Positions 22,719 to 30,433 of a DNA stretch of 48,887 nt are shown piece by piece. The position numbers and the translations under genes were made by a program. The stretch is taken from the NCBI GenBank assembly GCA_017473085.1, contig JAFUNF010000023.1:1-48887 (forward strand), in the 5' to 3' direction. Under the pieces are notes generated by a model. The model searched no databases, was not told the DNA's origin, and was given only the letters and a program-made list of their open reading frames with translations. Origin of the DNA: Clostridia bacterium. Lineage in GTDB: Bacteria; Bacillota; Clostridia; Oscillospirales; CAG-272. How positions within the stretch are numbered: the first letter of the stretch is position 1; the number at the start of each line of letters is the position of its first letter.

Positions 22719-24155
22719 TTAGTTTAGTGTATAGGTTGTGCCCTCGCGGGTGTCCTTGATGGTAACGCCCATTTCGGTAAGCTGTGCTCTTATTTCGTCG
22801 GCACGGGCAAAGTTCTTTTCACGCTTTGCGTTTGCACGCTCTTCTATAAGTGATTCGATTTTCTCTTTTAGCTCTGGGTCAATGTTAATCTCGTTGCTTG
22901 CTTGCTCCTGGGGTTGCTCCTTTGTAAGTGCTTTTGCACCCTCAATAAGATTTAGTGAAAGCACGTAGTCTATTTCCTTAAGTGCTTCAAGCTTGGATTT
23001 GTCGCTTACCTTAGCCTTTAATATGTTATAAATGCTTGTAATACCAAGTGCAGTATTAAGGTCTGCGCCCACAACGTCGATAAATTGCTTTTTGCAATCC
23101 TCAACGAAGGCTGTGTCAACCTCGCCCTCGTTTTTAAGAGAGGCAATTCTGCGAAGAAGCTTATCGTAGGTTGCCTGTGCTTGGTCAAGTGCAGGGTAGG
23201 AGAATACAAGTGGCTTTCTATAATGAGATTGCAAGCAGAAAAATCTGTATGCAAGTGGGTTATAGCCCTTTGATTCAATAAGAGAAACTGTCAAGAAGTC
23301 GCCCTTTGACTTGCTCATTTTACCTGTTTCGTCGTTTAAGTGATGTACGTGGAACCAATAGTTACACCATTTTTCCCCTGTGTATGCTTCGCTTTGTGCG
23401 ATTTCGTTGGTGTGGTGTGGGAAAATATTATCTACACCACCACAGTGAATATCAAGCTTTTTGCCTAAGTGCTTCATACAGATAGCAGAGCACTCAATGT
23501 GCCAGCCTGGGTAGCCAATACCCCAAGGGCTATTCCATTTTAGCTCTTGATCGTCAAACTTTGATTTTGTAAACCAAAGAACAAAGTCGCTCTTATTCTT
23601 TTTGCTTGTATCCTCGCTAACGTCCTCACGAACACCAACCATAAGCTCCTCGGGATTGTGACCTGTCAGAGCATAGTAGTTTTCAACACGAGAGGTGTCA
23701 AAATACACATTCCCATCGGCTACGTATGCGTAGCCCTTGTTAAGAAGTCCCTCTACCATTTCGATAAAGCTATCGATACAATGGGTGGCAGGCTCAACAA
23801 TGTCGGGATATTTTATATTTAGCTTTCTGCAATCGCTAAAGAAGGCCTCTTTATAAAATTCAGCGATTTCCAAAACGGTTTTCTTTTCACGCTTTGCGCC
23901 CTTAAGCATTTTGTCCTCACCTGTATCGCCATCGCTTGATAAGTGACCGACGTCGGTAATGTTCATTACACGAGTAACGTCATAGCCATAGAAGCGAAGG
24001 AACTTTTCAAGCACGTCCTCCATAATGTAGGAGCGAAGGTTACCTATATGGGCAAAGTGGTAAACGGTAGGACCACAGGTATACATTTTTACCTTGCCTT
24101 CCTCGTTTGGTACAAACTCGTCAACCTTTTTTGTAAGTGTATTATATATTTTCAT
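22719..24155 (-). CDS. cysS: cysteinyl-tRNA synthetase
   Basis: A 478-residue class I aminoacyl-tRNA synthetase that charges tRNA-Cys. Motifs are MYTCGPTVYHFAHIGNLRS with zinc ligand C27 and the HIGN signature at 36-39, GWHIECSAICMKHLG and GGVDNIFPHHTNEIAQSEA for zinc and adenylate binding, and KMSKSKG near 279-285. The DALR-type anticodon region follows. Its C-terminus ends DEIRAQLTEMGVTIKDTREGTTYTL, typical of the family. The start at 24155 (AGAGG site) is preferred to the TTG two codons earlier. It overlaps the end of the CPBP protease gene by 14 bp, so both are co-transcribed from the promoter at 24988-25016. Confidence 0.96.
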   Translation of the reverse strand: MKIYNTLTKKVDEFVPNEEGKVKMYTCGPTVYHFAHIGNLRSYIMEDVLEKFLRFYGYDVTRVMNITDVGHLSSDGDTGEDKMLKGAKREKKTVLEIAEFYKEAFFSDCRKLNIKYPDIVEPATHCIDSFIEMVEGLLNKGYAYVADGNVYFDTSRVENYYALTGHNPEELMVGVREDVSEDTSKKNKSDFVLWFTKSKFDDQELKWNSPWGIGYPGWHIECSAICMKHLGKKLDIHCGGVDNIFPHHTNEIAQSEAYTGEKWCNYWFHVHHLNDETGKMSKSKGDFLTVSLIESKGYNPLAYRFFCLQSHYRKPLVFSYPALDQAQATYDKLLRRIASLKNEGEVDTAFVEDCKKQFIDVVGADLNTALGITSIYNILKAKVSDKSKLEALKEIDYVLSLNLIEGAKALTKEQPQEQASNEINIDPELKEKIESLIEERANAKREKNFARADEIRAQLTEMGVTIKDTREGTTYTLN

Positions 24156-24954
24156 AATCAAAACCTCTGTATCTGATAAAAATGTAAATTAGCTCGCCAA
24201 CTGTAATTACAGCAGAGAGAATAAAGACATAAAGCGGAATATTAACTCCTGCCACCAAAAGTGACATTAAATTAAAGGCTAAGTGGAATAGCATGCTTGC
24301 AAGAAGTGAGCCAGTTCTAAAATAGATAATGCACATAACTGCACCACAAATTGTTGCATAGATAAGTCCTATCATACCATTGTGCATTAAACCAAATACA
24401 AGGCTACTCAGAATAACGGCAAGCCAAGATGGCATTATTTCACGAAGCTTTTTTGCAATAAGACCTCTGAATAGAATTTCCTCACAAATTGGAGCAACGA
24501 TACAAACAGCTACTGCTTCAATTGCCTTGTTACCTATACCAAAGGTGGAGTTTTCCTCAAAGGAGGTAAACCAAGAGCTAGGTGCAAAAAGCTGAAGTAG
24601 CATCAAAATTAAATTGATAACAAACATAAAGCTTGCACCGAAAAGGAGCATATTATAGCAAAGAGAAACACAACAGGGACCAAGTCTGACACGCTCAAGC
24701 ATTGAAACTCCCTTGTGCCTGTACAAAAGACCCATAACCACAACAAAGATAGCACCACTTAAGCCACTAACGGCTGTTGCATAGGGCATAAACAAATCCA
24801 ATATCTTTTCAGTAGAGTAGCCAGGATTAGCTATTGACAGAGAGGAGACAACGAAGGAGGTAACAATAGTGGTTATTCCGTACCAAATGCCAAAATAAAC
24901 GAGGCACTTGAAAATTCCTAACAAAAAGCTACGAATTGTTACATTTTTCTTCAT
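24142..24954 (-). CDS. CPBP family intramembrane metalloprotease
   Basis: A 270-residue membrane protein with about eight hydrophobic helices. The family's three motifs are present: EEILFRG (E-E-x-x-x-R), FGLMH (F-x-x-x-H) and HLAFN (H-x-x-x-N), which bind the catalytic metal inside the membrane (former CAAX/Abi group). Known members process prenylated proteins or bacteriocin-related peptides; the substrate here is unknown. The first gene of a two-gene unit with cysS, which it overlaps by 14 bp. The ATG at 24954 is preceded by GAAAGGGAG. Positively charged residues at the N-terminus indicate an inside start. Confidence 0.88.
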   Translation of the reverse strand: MKKNVTIRSFLLGIFKCLVYFGIWYGITTIVTSFVVSSLSIANPGYSTEKILDLFMPYATAVSGLSGAIFVVVMGLLYRHKGVSMLERVRLGPCCVSLCYNMLLFGASFMFVINLILMLLQLFAPSSWFTSFEENSTFGIGNKAIEAVAVCIVAPICEEILFRGLIAKKLREIMPSWLAVILSSLVFGLMHNGMIGLIYATICGAVMCIIYFRTGSLLASMLFHLAFNLMSLLVAGVNIPLYVFILSAVITVGELIYIFIRYRGFDYENI

Positions 24955-24987
24955 ATTTTCTCCCTTTCTTGTAGTTTAATTAAATAT

Positions 24988-25016
24988 ATTATAAATACTC
25001 TAAGAAAAAAAGTCAA
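24988..25016 (-). promoter_or_regulatory. promoter of CPBP-cysS
   Basis: Minus strand: -35 TTGACT (25011-25016), 17-bp spacer, -10 TATAAT (24988-24993). It is divergent from the rimP promoter with only 18 bp between the two -35 boxes. Confidence 0.8.
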
Positions 25017-25034
25017 CAAAATTATAAAAAAATA

Positions 25035-25063
25035 TTGCAATTTGGGAAAATGCGTGATATAAT
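25035..25063 (+). promoter_or_regulatory. promoter of the rimP-infB operon
   Basis: -35 TTGCAA (25035-25040), 17-bp spacer, -10 TATAAT (25058-25063). The expected start near 25070 places the hairpin at 25082 at the very beginning of the transcript. Confidence 0.78.
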
Positions 25064-25081
25064 ACCCTTGCATACAAGGGC

Positions 25082-25104
25082 GAGAGAGTGGTTTTCACTC
25101 TCTC
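25082..25104 (+). promoter_or_regulatory. leader hairpin of the rimP-infB operon, possible attenuator
   Basis: GAGAGAGTG (25082-25090) pairs perfectly with CACTCTCTC (25096-25104), followed by a pyrimidine-rich TCTCTTTT tail. It lies about 12 nt after the predicted transcription start and 30 nt before rimP. It could be a transcription attenuator or an mRNA 5'-end protection hairpin. Confidence 0.5.
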
Positions 25105-25133
25105 TCTTTTATAATTGGAGCAAATAAAAAGGA

Positions 25134-25604
25134 GTGATTTTTATCAAGTCAGCAAAAAACATTGTAGGCGTTGTTTATCCTATTGTAGAAGAGGTTGCTA
25201 CCTCTCTTGGCTACTCCGTTTGGGACGTGGAATACGTTAAGGAGGGCACTGAGTGGTTTCTTCGAATTACAATAGACTCAGAAGAAGGCATTGGAATTGA
25301 GGACTGCGAGAAAATGTCTCGTGCAATCGACCCTGTCCTTGACGAAAAGGACCCTATTGAGGGCTTTTACAGGCTTGAGGTTTCCTCTCCAGGTCTTGAG
25401 AGGGATATAAGGACAGATGCACACCTTGAATGGAGCCTTGGTCAGGTTATCGAGGTTAAGCTTTATGCGCCTATGGACGGCTGTAAGCTTGCAAGAGGCA
25501 CTCTTTATAGCTATGACAATGAAAAAATCGTTCTGAAGGACGAGTGCGAGATAGTTATTCCAAGGAAAAATATTGGAAAAATGAATATCTATTTCGAATT
25601 TTAA
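25134..25604 (+). CDS. rimP: ribosome maturation factor RimP
   Basis: RimP helps assemble the 30S subunit. The protein (about 153-156 residues) has the family pattern VWDVEYVKEG...LRITIDSEEGIGIEDCEKMSR, followed by DPVLDEKDPIEGFYRLEVSSPGLERDI, and an SH3-like C-terminal half. The start is odd. The only conventional start codon after an in-frame TAA (25125-25127) is GTG 25134, which lies inside the AAAAAGGAG ribosome site. With normal spacing, initiation would be at ATC 25143, giving a product that begins KSAKNIVG after the initiator as relatives do. It is the first gene of the nusA-infB operon, the classic order. Confidence 0.92.
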   Translation: MIFIKSAKNIVGVVYPIVEEVATSLGYSVWDVEYVKEGTEWFLRITIDSEEGIGIEDCEKMSRAIDPVLDEKDPIEGFYRLEVSSPGLERDIRTDAHLEWSLGQVIEVKLYAPMDGCKLARGTLYSYDNEKIVLKDECEIVIPRKNIGKMNIYFEF

Positions 25605-25643
25605 ATTTGTTTATTAAAAATTGAGAATAAAAAGGAGACTAAA

Positions 25644-26708
25644 ATGAACAAGGAGTTTTTTGAGGCACTTAATCTGTTAGAGAAGGAACGTCATATTCCT
25701 AAGGCTTACATGATTGAGAAAATTGAGGCAGCCTTGGCAACGGCCTGCAAAAGGGAGCTTGGTACTACTAACATTACAGTAGTTATCGACCCTGAAAAGG
25801 AGGATATGAAGGTTTACCGCAAGTACAAAATCGTTGCAGAGGTTGAGGACCCATCGACAGAAATTACAAAGGAGCAAATTGAGGCACTTGAGGCTAAGCA
25901 AAAGTCCCTTGGTATTAAGCACAAGGTTCGCTCCCGTCGTCGCACCATTGGTAGCGATTATGAGTATGAGCTTCATACAAAGGAATTTAAGAGACTTAGC
26001 GCACAAAGTGCTAAGCAGGTAATTATTCAAGGTATTCGTGAGGCTGAAAGAAGCTATCAGGTTAAGGAATACGAGGACAAGAAGGGCGAAATGCTTTCTT
26101 GTATCGTTACTAAGGTTGAGGATTCAACAGGTAACGTAGTTGTTGACACAGGTATTTCACAGGCTGTTCTTTTAAAGAGCGAGCAAATTCCTGGCGAGGT
26201 GCTTAAGGTTGACGACAGAATTAAGGTTTTTGCAACACAGGTAAACACAGAGGGCAAGGGTCCACTTGTTAGCCTTACACGTATTCATCCATCTCTTGTA
26301 AAGAGACTTTTTGAGGCTGAGGTGCCTGAAATTGTTGATGGTACAATCACTGTAAGAGCTATTTCTCGTGAGGCAGGCTCAAGAACTAAGATTTCTGTTC
26401 AATCAAGAGACCCAGAGGTTGATGCTGTTGGCTCCTGCATTGGTAACAGAGGCTCAAGAATTTCAATTGTAGTAGATGAGCTAAAGGGCGAAAAGATTGA
26501 TGTTATCCCATACAGCGACGATGTTTGCGAGTATGTTAAGAGTGCACTTTCTCCTGCTACTGTTAAGAGCGTTGAGCTACTTGGCGACAGACAAACAAGA
26601 GCTATTGTGTCACCTGATCAGCTTTCACTTGCTATCGGTAAGATGGGTCAAAATGTTCGTCTTGCTGCAAAGCTTACAGGCTGTAAGATAGATATTAAGA
26701 GCGAGTAA
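25644..26708 (+). CDS. nusA: transcription termination/antitermination factor NusA
   Basis: A 354-residue NusA, which binds RNA polymerase and nascent RNA to control pausing, termination and antitermination. The N-terminal polymerase-binding domain (1-150) contains an unusual Lys/Arg-rich insert, LGIKHKVRSRRRTIGSDYEYELHT (105-128; quoted without its flanks). It is followed by the S1 domain (about 155-225), KH1 with IGNRGSRISIVVDEL and KH2 ending SLAIGKMGQNVRLAAKLTGCKIDI. There are no acidic C-terminal repeats, normal for Bacillota. AAAAGGAG precedes the start. It lies 39 bp after rimP in the usual order. Confidence 0.95.
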   Translation: MNKEFFEALNLLEKERHIPKAYMIEKIEAALATACKRELGTTNITVVIDPEKEDMKVYRKYKIVAEVEDPSTEITKEQIEALEAKQKSLGIKHKVRSRRRTIGSDYEYELHTKEFKRLSAQSAKQVIIQGIREAERSYQVKEYEDKKGEMLSCIVTKVEDSTGNVVVDTGISQAVLLKSEQIPGEVLKVDDRIKVFATQVNTEGKGPLVSLTRIHPSLVKRLFEAEVPEIVDGTITVRAISREAGSRTKISVQSRDPEVDAVGSCIGNRGSRISIVVDELKGEKIDVIPYSDDVCEYVKSALSPATVKSVELLGDRQTRAIVSPDQLSLAIGKMGQNVRLAAKLTGCKIDIKSE

Positions 26709-26752
26709 TCGCTTGCCAATTCAAAGCATTGCTTTGAAAAAGGGAGGAAAGA

Positions 26753-27028
26753 ATGGAAAATAAGGTTAAGAAGGTTCCCATGCGTAAATGCCTTGGCTGT
26801 ATGAATTCCTTTCCTAAAAGGGAGCTTGTCCGTGTGGTAAGAACACCCGAGGGAGTGGTTGTGCTTGATAAAACAGGCAAGCAAAACGGAAGAGGCGCAT
26901 ATATTTGCAAATGCAAGGAATGTCTTAAGAAGGCTATAAAATCAAAGAGGATAGCCCGTAGCTTAGAGGTTGAAATTCCAACTGAGCTTGAGGAGGCACT
27001 TCAAAGGGAGCTTGAGGAAATTGACTGA
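26753..27028 (+). CDS. ylxR: YlxR family RNA-binding protein (RnpM)
   Basis: A 91-residue protein with the family pattern PMRKCLGCMNSFPKRELVRVVR...VVLDKTGKQNGRGAYICKCKECLKKAIK. The paired CxxC-like motifs and the GRGAY segment are diagnostic. YlxR has been linked to RNase P regulation and nucleoid functions and is nearly always between nusA and infB in Bacillota. AAAGGGAGG precedes its ATG. Its stop codon overlaps the start of ylxQ. Confidence 0.92.
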   Translation: MENKVKKVPMRKCLGCMNSFPKRELVRVVRTPEGVVVLDKTGKQNGRGAYICKCKECLKKAIKSKRIARSLEVEIPTELEEALQRELEEID

Positions 27029-27332
27029 TAAATTCTTATTTATGTTAGGTCTTGCAAGAAAAGCAGGATCTGTTATAATTGGCACTGAGCTGGTGACTAA
27101 GAATCTCGCCAGCGGGAAAATTAAGCTGGTTATATATACGCAAAATTCTTCTGCAAACACCGAAAAAAAGGTAACAGATAAATGCAGGTTCTACGAAGTT
27201 GAGTGCGTAAAAGCAAATCACGACTCTGACACAGTAGGACACGCAGTTGGAAAAAGCGGAAGCGTGTGTGTGCTTGGCATAACTAATGAAAGCTTTTCCA
27301 CACAGCTTAAATCTCTTATACTCAACATTTAA
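27021..27332 (+). CDS. ylxQ: L7Ae/YlxQ family ribosomal-type protein
   Basis: A 103-residue member of the L7Ae/L30e/S12e fold, RNA-binding proteins that recognise kink-turns. The core reads MLGLARKAGSVIIGTELVTK...KLVIYTQNSS. I place the start at TTG 27021, which overlaps the ylxR stop codon by 8 bp and has GGAG and GAGG upstream; the protein then begins TDKFLFMLGLARKAG as relatives do. The ATG codons at 26970 and 27042 would be too early or would cut the first strand. It lies in the usual place before infB. Confidence 0.88.
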   Translation: MTDKFLFMLGLARKAGSVIIGTELVTKNLASGKIKLVIYTQNSSANTEKKVTDKCRFYEVECVKANHDSDTVGHAVGKSGSVCVLGITNESFSTQLKSLILNI

Positions 27333-27350
27333 AGAAACGAGGTATAATTT

Positions 27351-30149
27351 ATGGCACGAATTAAAGACTTTGCAAAGGACTTAGGTCTTGATATAAAGGA
27401 CGCTCTTGTTATTATCGAAAAGTACGGACTTGGACAAAAGCAAATCACAGGAAATATTGAGGACGAGGAAATCTCAACATTTCTTAATAAATACACTCTT
27501 GACCACCAAGCAACAGGCTTGATGGAAAAATATCTTCTTGGCGAGGTTACTATTGGTGGCAAGAAAAAGGCTACCAAGAATGAAGAGGCTAAGCCAGAAA
27601 AGAAACAAGAAAAGAATGAAGAAAAGAAGCCTGAGCCAAAGGCTGAGGTTAAGCCTGAAATAAAGGTGGAGAAAAAGGAAGAGCCTAAGCCTGTGGAGAA
27701 GAAGCCAGAGGTTAAGGAAGAACCAAAGGTTGAAGCTAAGCCAGAAAAGAAGGAAGAGGTTAAGGTTGAGCCTAAGCCTGTGGAGAAGAAGCCAGAGGTT
27801 AAGGTTGAACCAAAGATTGAGCCTAAGGTTGAGCCAAGGGTTGAACCAAAGGTAGAAAAGAAGGAAGAGCAAAAGCCTAAATTTGAGCCTAAATTCGAAA
27901 AGAAGCCTGAAAGACCAGAGGGTCAAGGACAAAGACAGGGCGGAAATCAAGGCTATCAGCAAAAAAACAATGGCTTTGAGAAGAAGTTTGACGGAAGGAA
28001 TAACTTCGACAATAAGAGAAACGATGGCAAATTTGAAAAGAAATTTGACCAAAGAGATAACAACAAAAAGGGCAACTTCGGCTTTGACAAGGACGGAAAC
28101 GAAAAGAAAACCTACAACGTTATGCCTAAGATTAAGAAGCCCGAAAGCAACGTTGTTGAAATTAAGACAAAAACAGGTGCAACTCGCTTGGTTGACACTC
28201 GTTCATCAAACGTAAACCTTTCTAAGTATGACGAAAAGTTTGAGGTTTATGAGGAAGAAAACGAGAAGCTAAAGGGTGGTAGTGGCAACCGTCAAAAGCT
28301 TAAAAAGCAAAACAATAAGGACAATTTCGGCTCCAAGAAGGAAAAGGAGCGTTTGGCTATGGAAAAGCTAAAGAGAGAGGCATTTGAGAAGGCTAAGAAT
28401 ACTCAGCTTTCTGTAACTGTACCTGACGAAATTACTGTTGGCGAGCTTGCTACAAGATTCAAGGTAAACTCTGGCGAGGTTATTAAGAAGCTTATGCTTT
28501 TGGGTGTTATGGCATCTGTAAACCAAACTATTGACTATGATACAGCTTACCTAATCGGTGACGAGCTTGGTATTAAGGTTTCTAAAGAGGTTGTGGTTAC
28601 TATCGAGGAAAAGCTTTTCGAGGAGGTTGAGGACTCACCTGAAAGCTTGAAGGAAAGAGCTCCTGTTGTTTGCGTTATGGGTCACGTTGACCATGGTAAA
28701 ACATCACTTCTTGATGCAATCAGACATACTCATGTTACAACAGGCGAGGCTGGTGGTATTACTCAGCACATCGGTGCTTACAGAGTAAATATTAATGGTA
28801 AGGATATTACCTTCCTTGACACCCCTGGTCACGAGGCGTTTACTGCTATGCGTCTTCGTGGTGCTATGGCAACAGATATTGCTATTATTGTTGTTGCAGC
28901 AGATGACGGAATTATGCCACAAACGGTTGAGGCTATCAATCACGCAAAGGCAGCAGGAGTTGATATTGTTGTTGCTATCAATAAGATGGATAAGCCAACT
29001 GCAAATCCTGAAAACATTAAGCAGGAGCTAACAAAATATGACCTTGTTCCAGAGGAATGGGGTGGAGATATTATGTGTATTCCTGTATCTGCACACACAA
29101 AGAAGGGTATTGATGATCTTCTTGAAAGCGTATTGCTTATCGCCGAGGTTAAGGAGCTTAAGGCAAATCCTGACAGACTTGCTAAGGGTATCGTTATTGA
29201 GGCTAAGCTTGATAAGGGTAGAGGCCCTGTTGCTACAATTCTTGTTCAAAATGGTACACTTAAGTCAGGCGATGTTGTTATTGCAGGAACTGCAGTAGGT
29301 CACGTAAGAGCTATGACTGACCATAACGGAAGAAATCTTAAGGTGGCTGGTCCATCTGTTCCTGTTGAAATTACAGGTCTTTCTGAGGTTCCACAGGCAG
29401 GCGATGAGTTCAATGCTGTTAAGGACGAAAAGATGGCAAGAGAATTGGCTGAGCAAAGAAAGGCTAAGGCTAAGGAAGAGGTATTTAAGGCTAATGCTAA
29501 GCTTAACCTTGATGACCTATTTGCTCAAATCAGCGATGGTGCTAAGGAAATCAGCATCATTGTTAAGGCAGACGTTGGTGGAAGTGCTGAGGCTGTTAAG
29601 GCTTCACTTGTTAAGCTTTCTAACCCTGAGGTTAAGGTTAGCGTAATCCACACAGCAGTTGGCGGAATTACCGAGGGCGACGTTATGCTTGCTGCTGCAT
29701 CTAATGCAATCATCGTTGGCTTTAACGTACGTCCTGACAAGAGCGCTATTGACTCTGCTGAAAGACAAGGCGTTGATATTAGAACTCATAGAATTATCTA
29801 TGAAATTATAGAAGAAATCGAAGCTGCTATGAAGGGTATGCTTGCACCAACCTATAAAGAGGTTATCAACGGACACGCAGAGGTTAGACAAACCATCAGA
29901 GTACCAGGTGTTGGCACAATCGCAGGTAGCTACGTTCAAGACGGCAAGATTACAAGACAATCTCTTATCAGAATCATTCGTAATGGTGTAGTAATTGCAG
30001 AGGACAAAATCTCATCTCTTAAGAGATTTAAGGACGATGCAAAAGAGGTTGCCAGTGGTTACGAGTGTGGTATTGGACTTGATAAGTTTAACGACATAAA
30101 GGAAGGGGATATACTGGAAGCTTACGAAATGCAAGAAGTGGCTAGGTAA
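27351..30149 (+). CDS. infB: translation initiation factor IF-2 with long charged N-terminus
   Basis: A 932-residue GTPase that places initiator tRNA on the 30S subunit and promotes subunit joining. Layout: first IF2_N domain (1-50), a Lys/Glu/Pro/Val repeat region (about 70-190), a Gly/Asn/Gln/Phe-rich basic stretch (190-290), a second IF2_N (about 345-405), then the G domain with GHVDHGKT (about 444-451), DTPGHEAF and NKMDKP, domain II, and the C-terminal tRNA-binding domain. The KPEVK region has an internal near-perfect duplication at the DNA level (27680-27716 and 27769-27805), typical of a length-variable linker. Start at 27351 after GAGGTATAATTT. No rbfA or truB follows; the operon ends here. 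Confidence 0.96.
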   Translation: MARIKDFAKDLGLDIKDALVIIEKYGLGQKQITGNIEDEEISTFLNKYTLDHQATGLMEKYLLGEVTIGGKKKATKNEEAKPEKKQEKNEEKKPEPKAEVKPEIKVEKKEEPKPVEKKPEVKEEPKVEAKPEKKEEVKVEPKPVEKKPEVKVEPKIEPKVEPRVEPKVEKKEEQKPKFEPKFEKKPERPEGQGQRQGGNQGYQQKNNGFEKKFDGRNNFDNKRNDGKFEKKFDQRDNNKKGNFGFDKDGNEKKTYNVMPKIKKPESNVVEIKTKTGATRLVDTRSSNVNLSKYDEKFEVYEEENEKLKGGSGNRQKLKKQNNKDNFGSKKEKERLAMEKLKREAFEKAKNTQLSVTVPDEITVGELATRFKVNSGEVIKKLMLLGVMASVNQTIDYDTAYLIGDELGIKVSKEVVVTIEEKLFEEVEDSPESLKERAPVVCVMGHVDHGKTSLLDAIRHTHVTTGEAGGITQHIGAYRVNINGKDITFLDTPGHEAFTAMRLRGAMATDIAIIVVAADDGIMPQTVEAINHAKAAGVDIVVAINKMDKPTANPENIKQELTKYDLVPEEWGGDIMCIPVSAHTKKGIDDLLESVLLIAEVKELKANPDRLAKGIVIEAKLDKGRGPVATILVQNGTLKSGDVVIAGTAVGHVRAMTDHNGRNLKVAGPSVPVEITGLSEVPQAGDEFNAVKDEKMARELAEQRKAKAKEEVFKANAKLNLDDLFAQISDGAKEISIIVKADVGGSAEAVKASLVKLSNPEVKVSVIHTAVGGITEGDVMLAAASNAIIVGFNVRPDKSAIDSAERQGVDIRTHRIIYEIIEEIEAAMKGMLAPTYKEVINGHAEVRQTIRVPGVGTIAGSYVQDGKITRQSLIRIIRNGVVIAEDKISSLKRFKDDAKEVASGYECGIGLDKFNDIKEGDILEAYEMQEVAR

Positions 30150-30360
30150 AGTGATAAGCTACGAATTTCGTCGTTGTTCCTCGCTGACAAATTCGACGTA
30201 CGCAAAGTACGTCATCATCTGTCAGCTCCGGTACGCCTTGAAATTCTTGCTTCTAACTTTCCCTAGTGCTCACCAATGAAGCTGGGAGAAAAACTTCTAA
30301 TTTCTGTGTTGCTTCTTGTTTATCTCGTGCTCGCAAGATAGCTTGGAGTAAATCTAAATA
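30150..30360. repeat. spacer with probable intergenic repeat
   Basis: No gene is visible. The block 30160-30260 contains ACGAATTTCGT and the hairpin GACGTAC/GTACGTC, and has the look of a dispersed Clostridia intergenic repeat, though it occurs once here. The remainder is AT-rich with no strong signal. Confidence 0.4.
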
Positions 30361-30363
30361 ATA

Positions 30364-30393
30364 AAAACGGAGCAGAGAAATCTGCTCCGTTTT
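30364..30393 (+). terminator. terminator of the rimP-infB operon
   Basis: AAAACGGAGCAGA pairs with TCTGCTCCGTTTT around a GAAA loop. It lies 215 bp after infB and directs termination of rightward transcription. Confidence 0.82.
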
Positions 30394-30399
30394 GTGTAA

Positions 30400-30430
30400 A
30401 AAAGATGCAATCCGTGGGATTGCATCTTTT
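30400..30430 (-). terminator. terminator of the first secreted LRR gene
   Basis: AAAAGATGCAATCC pairs with GGATTGCATCTTTT around GTG. Six T residues follow on the minus strand, directly after the stop codon of the gene ending at 30434. Confidence 0.82.
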
Positions 30431-30433
30431 GTT

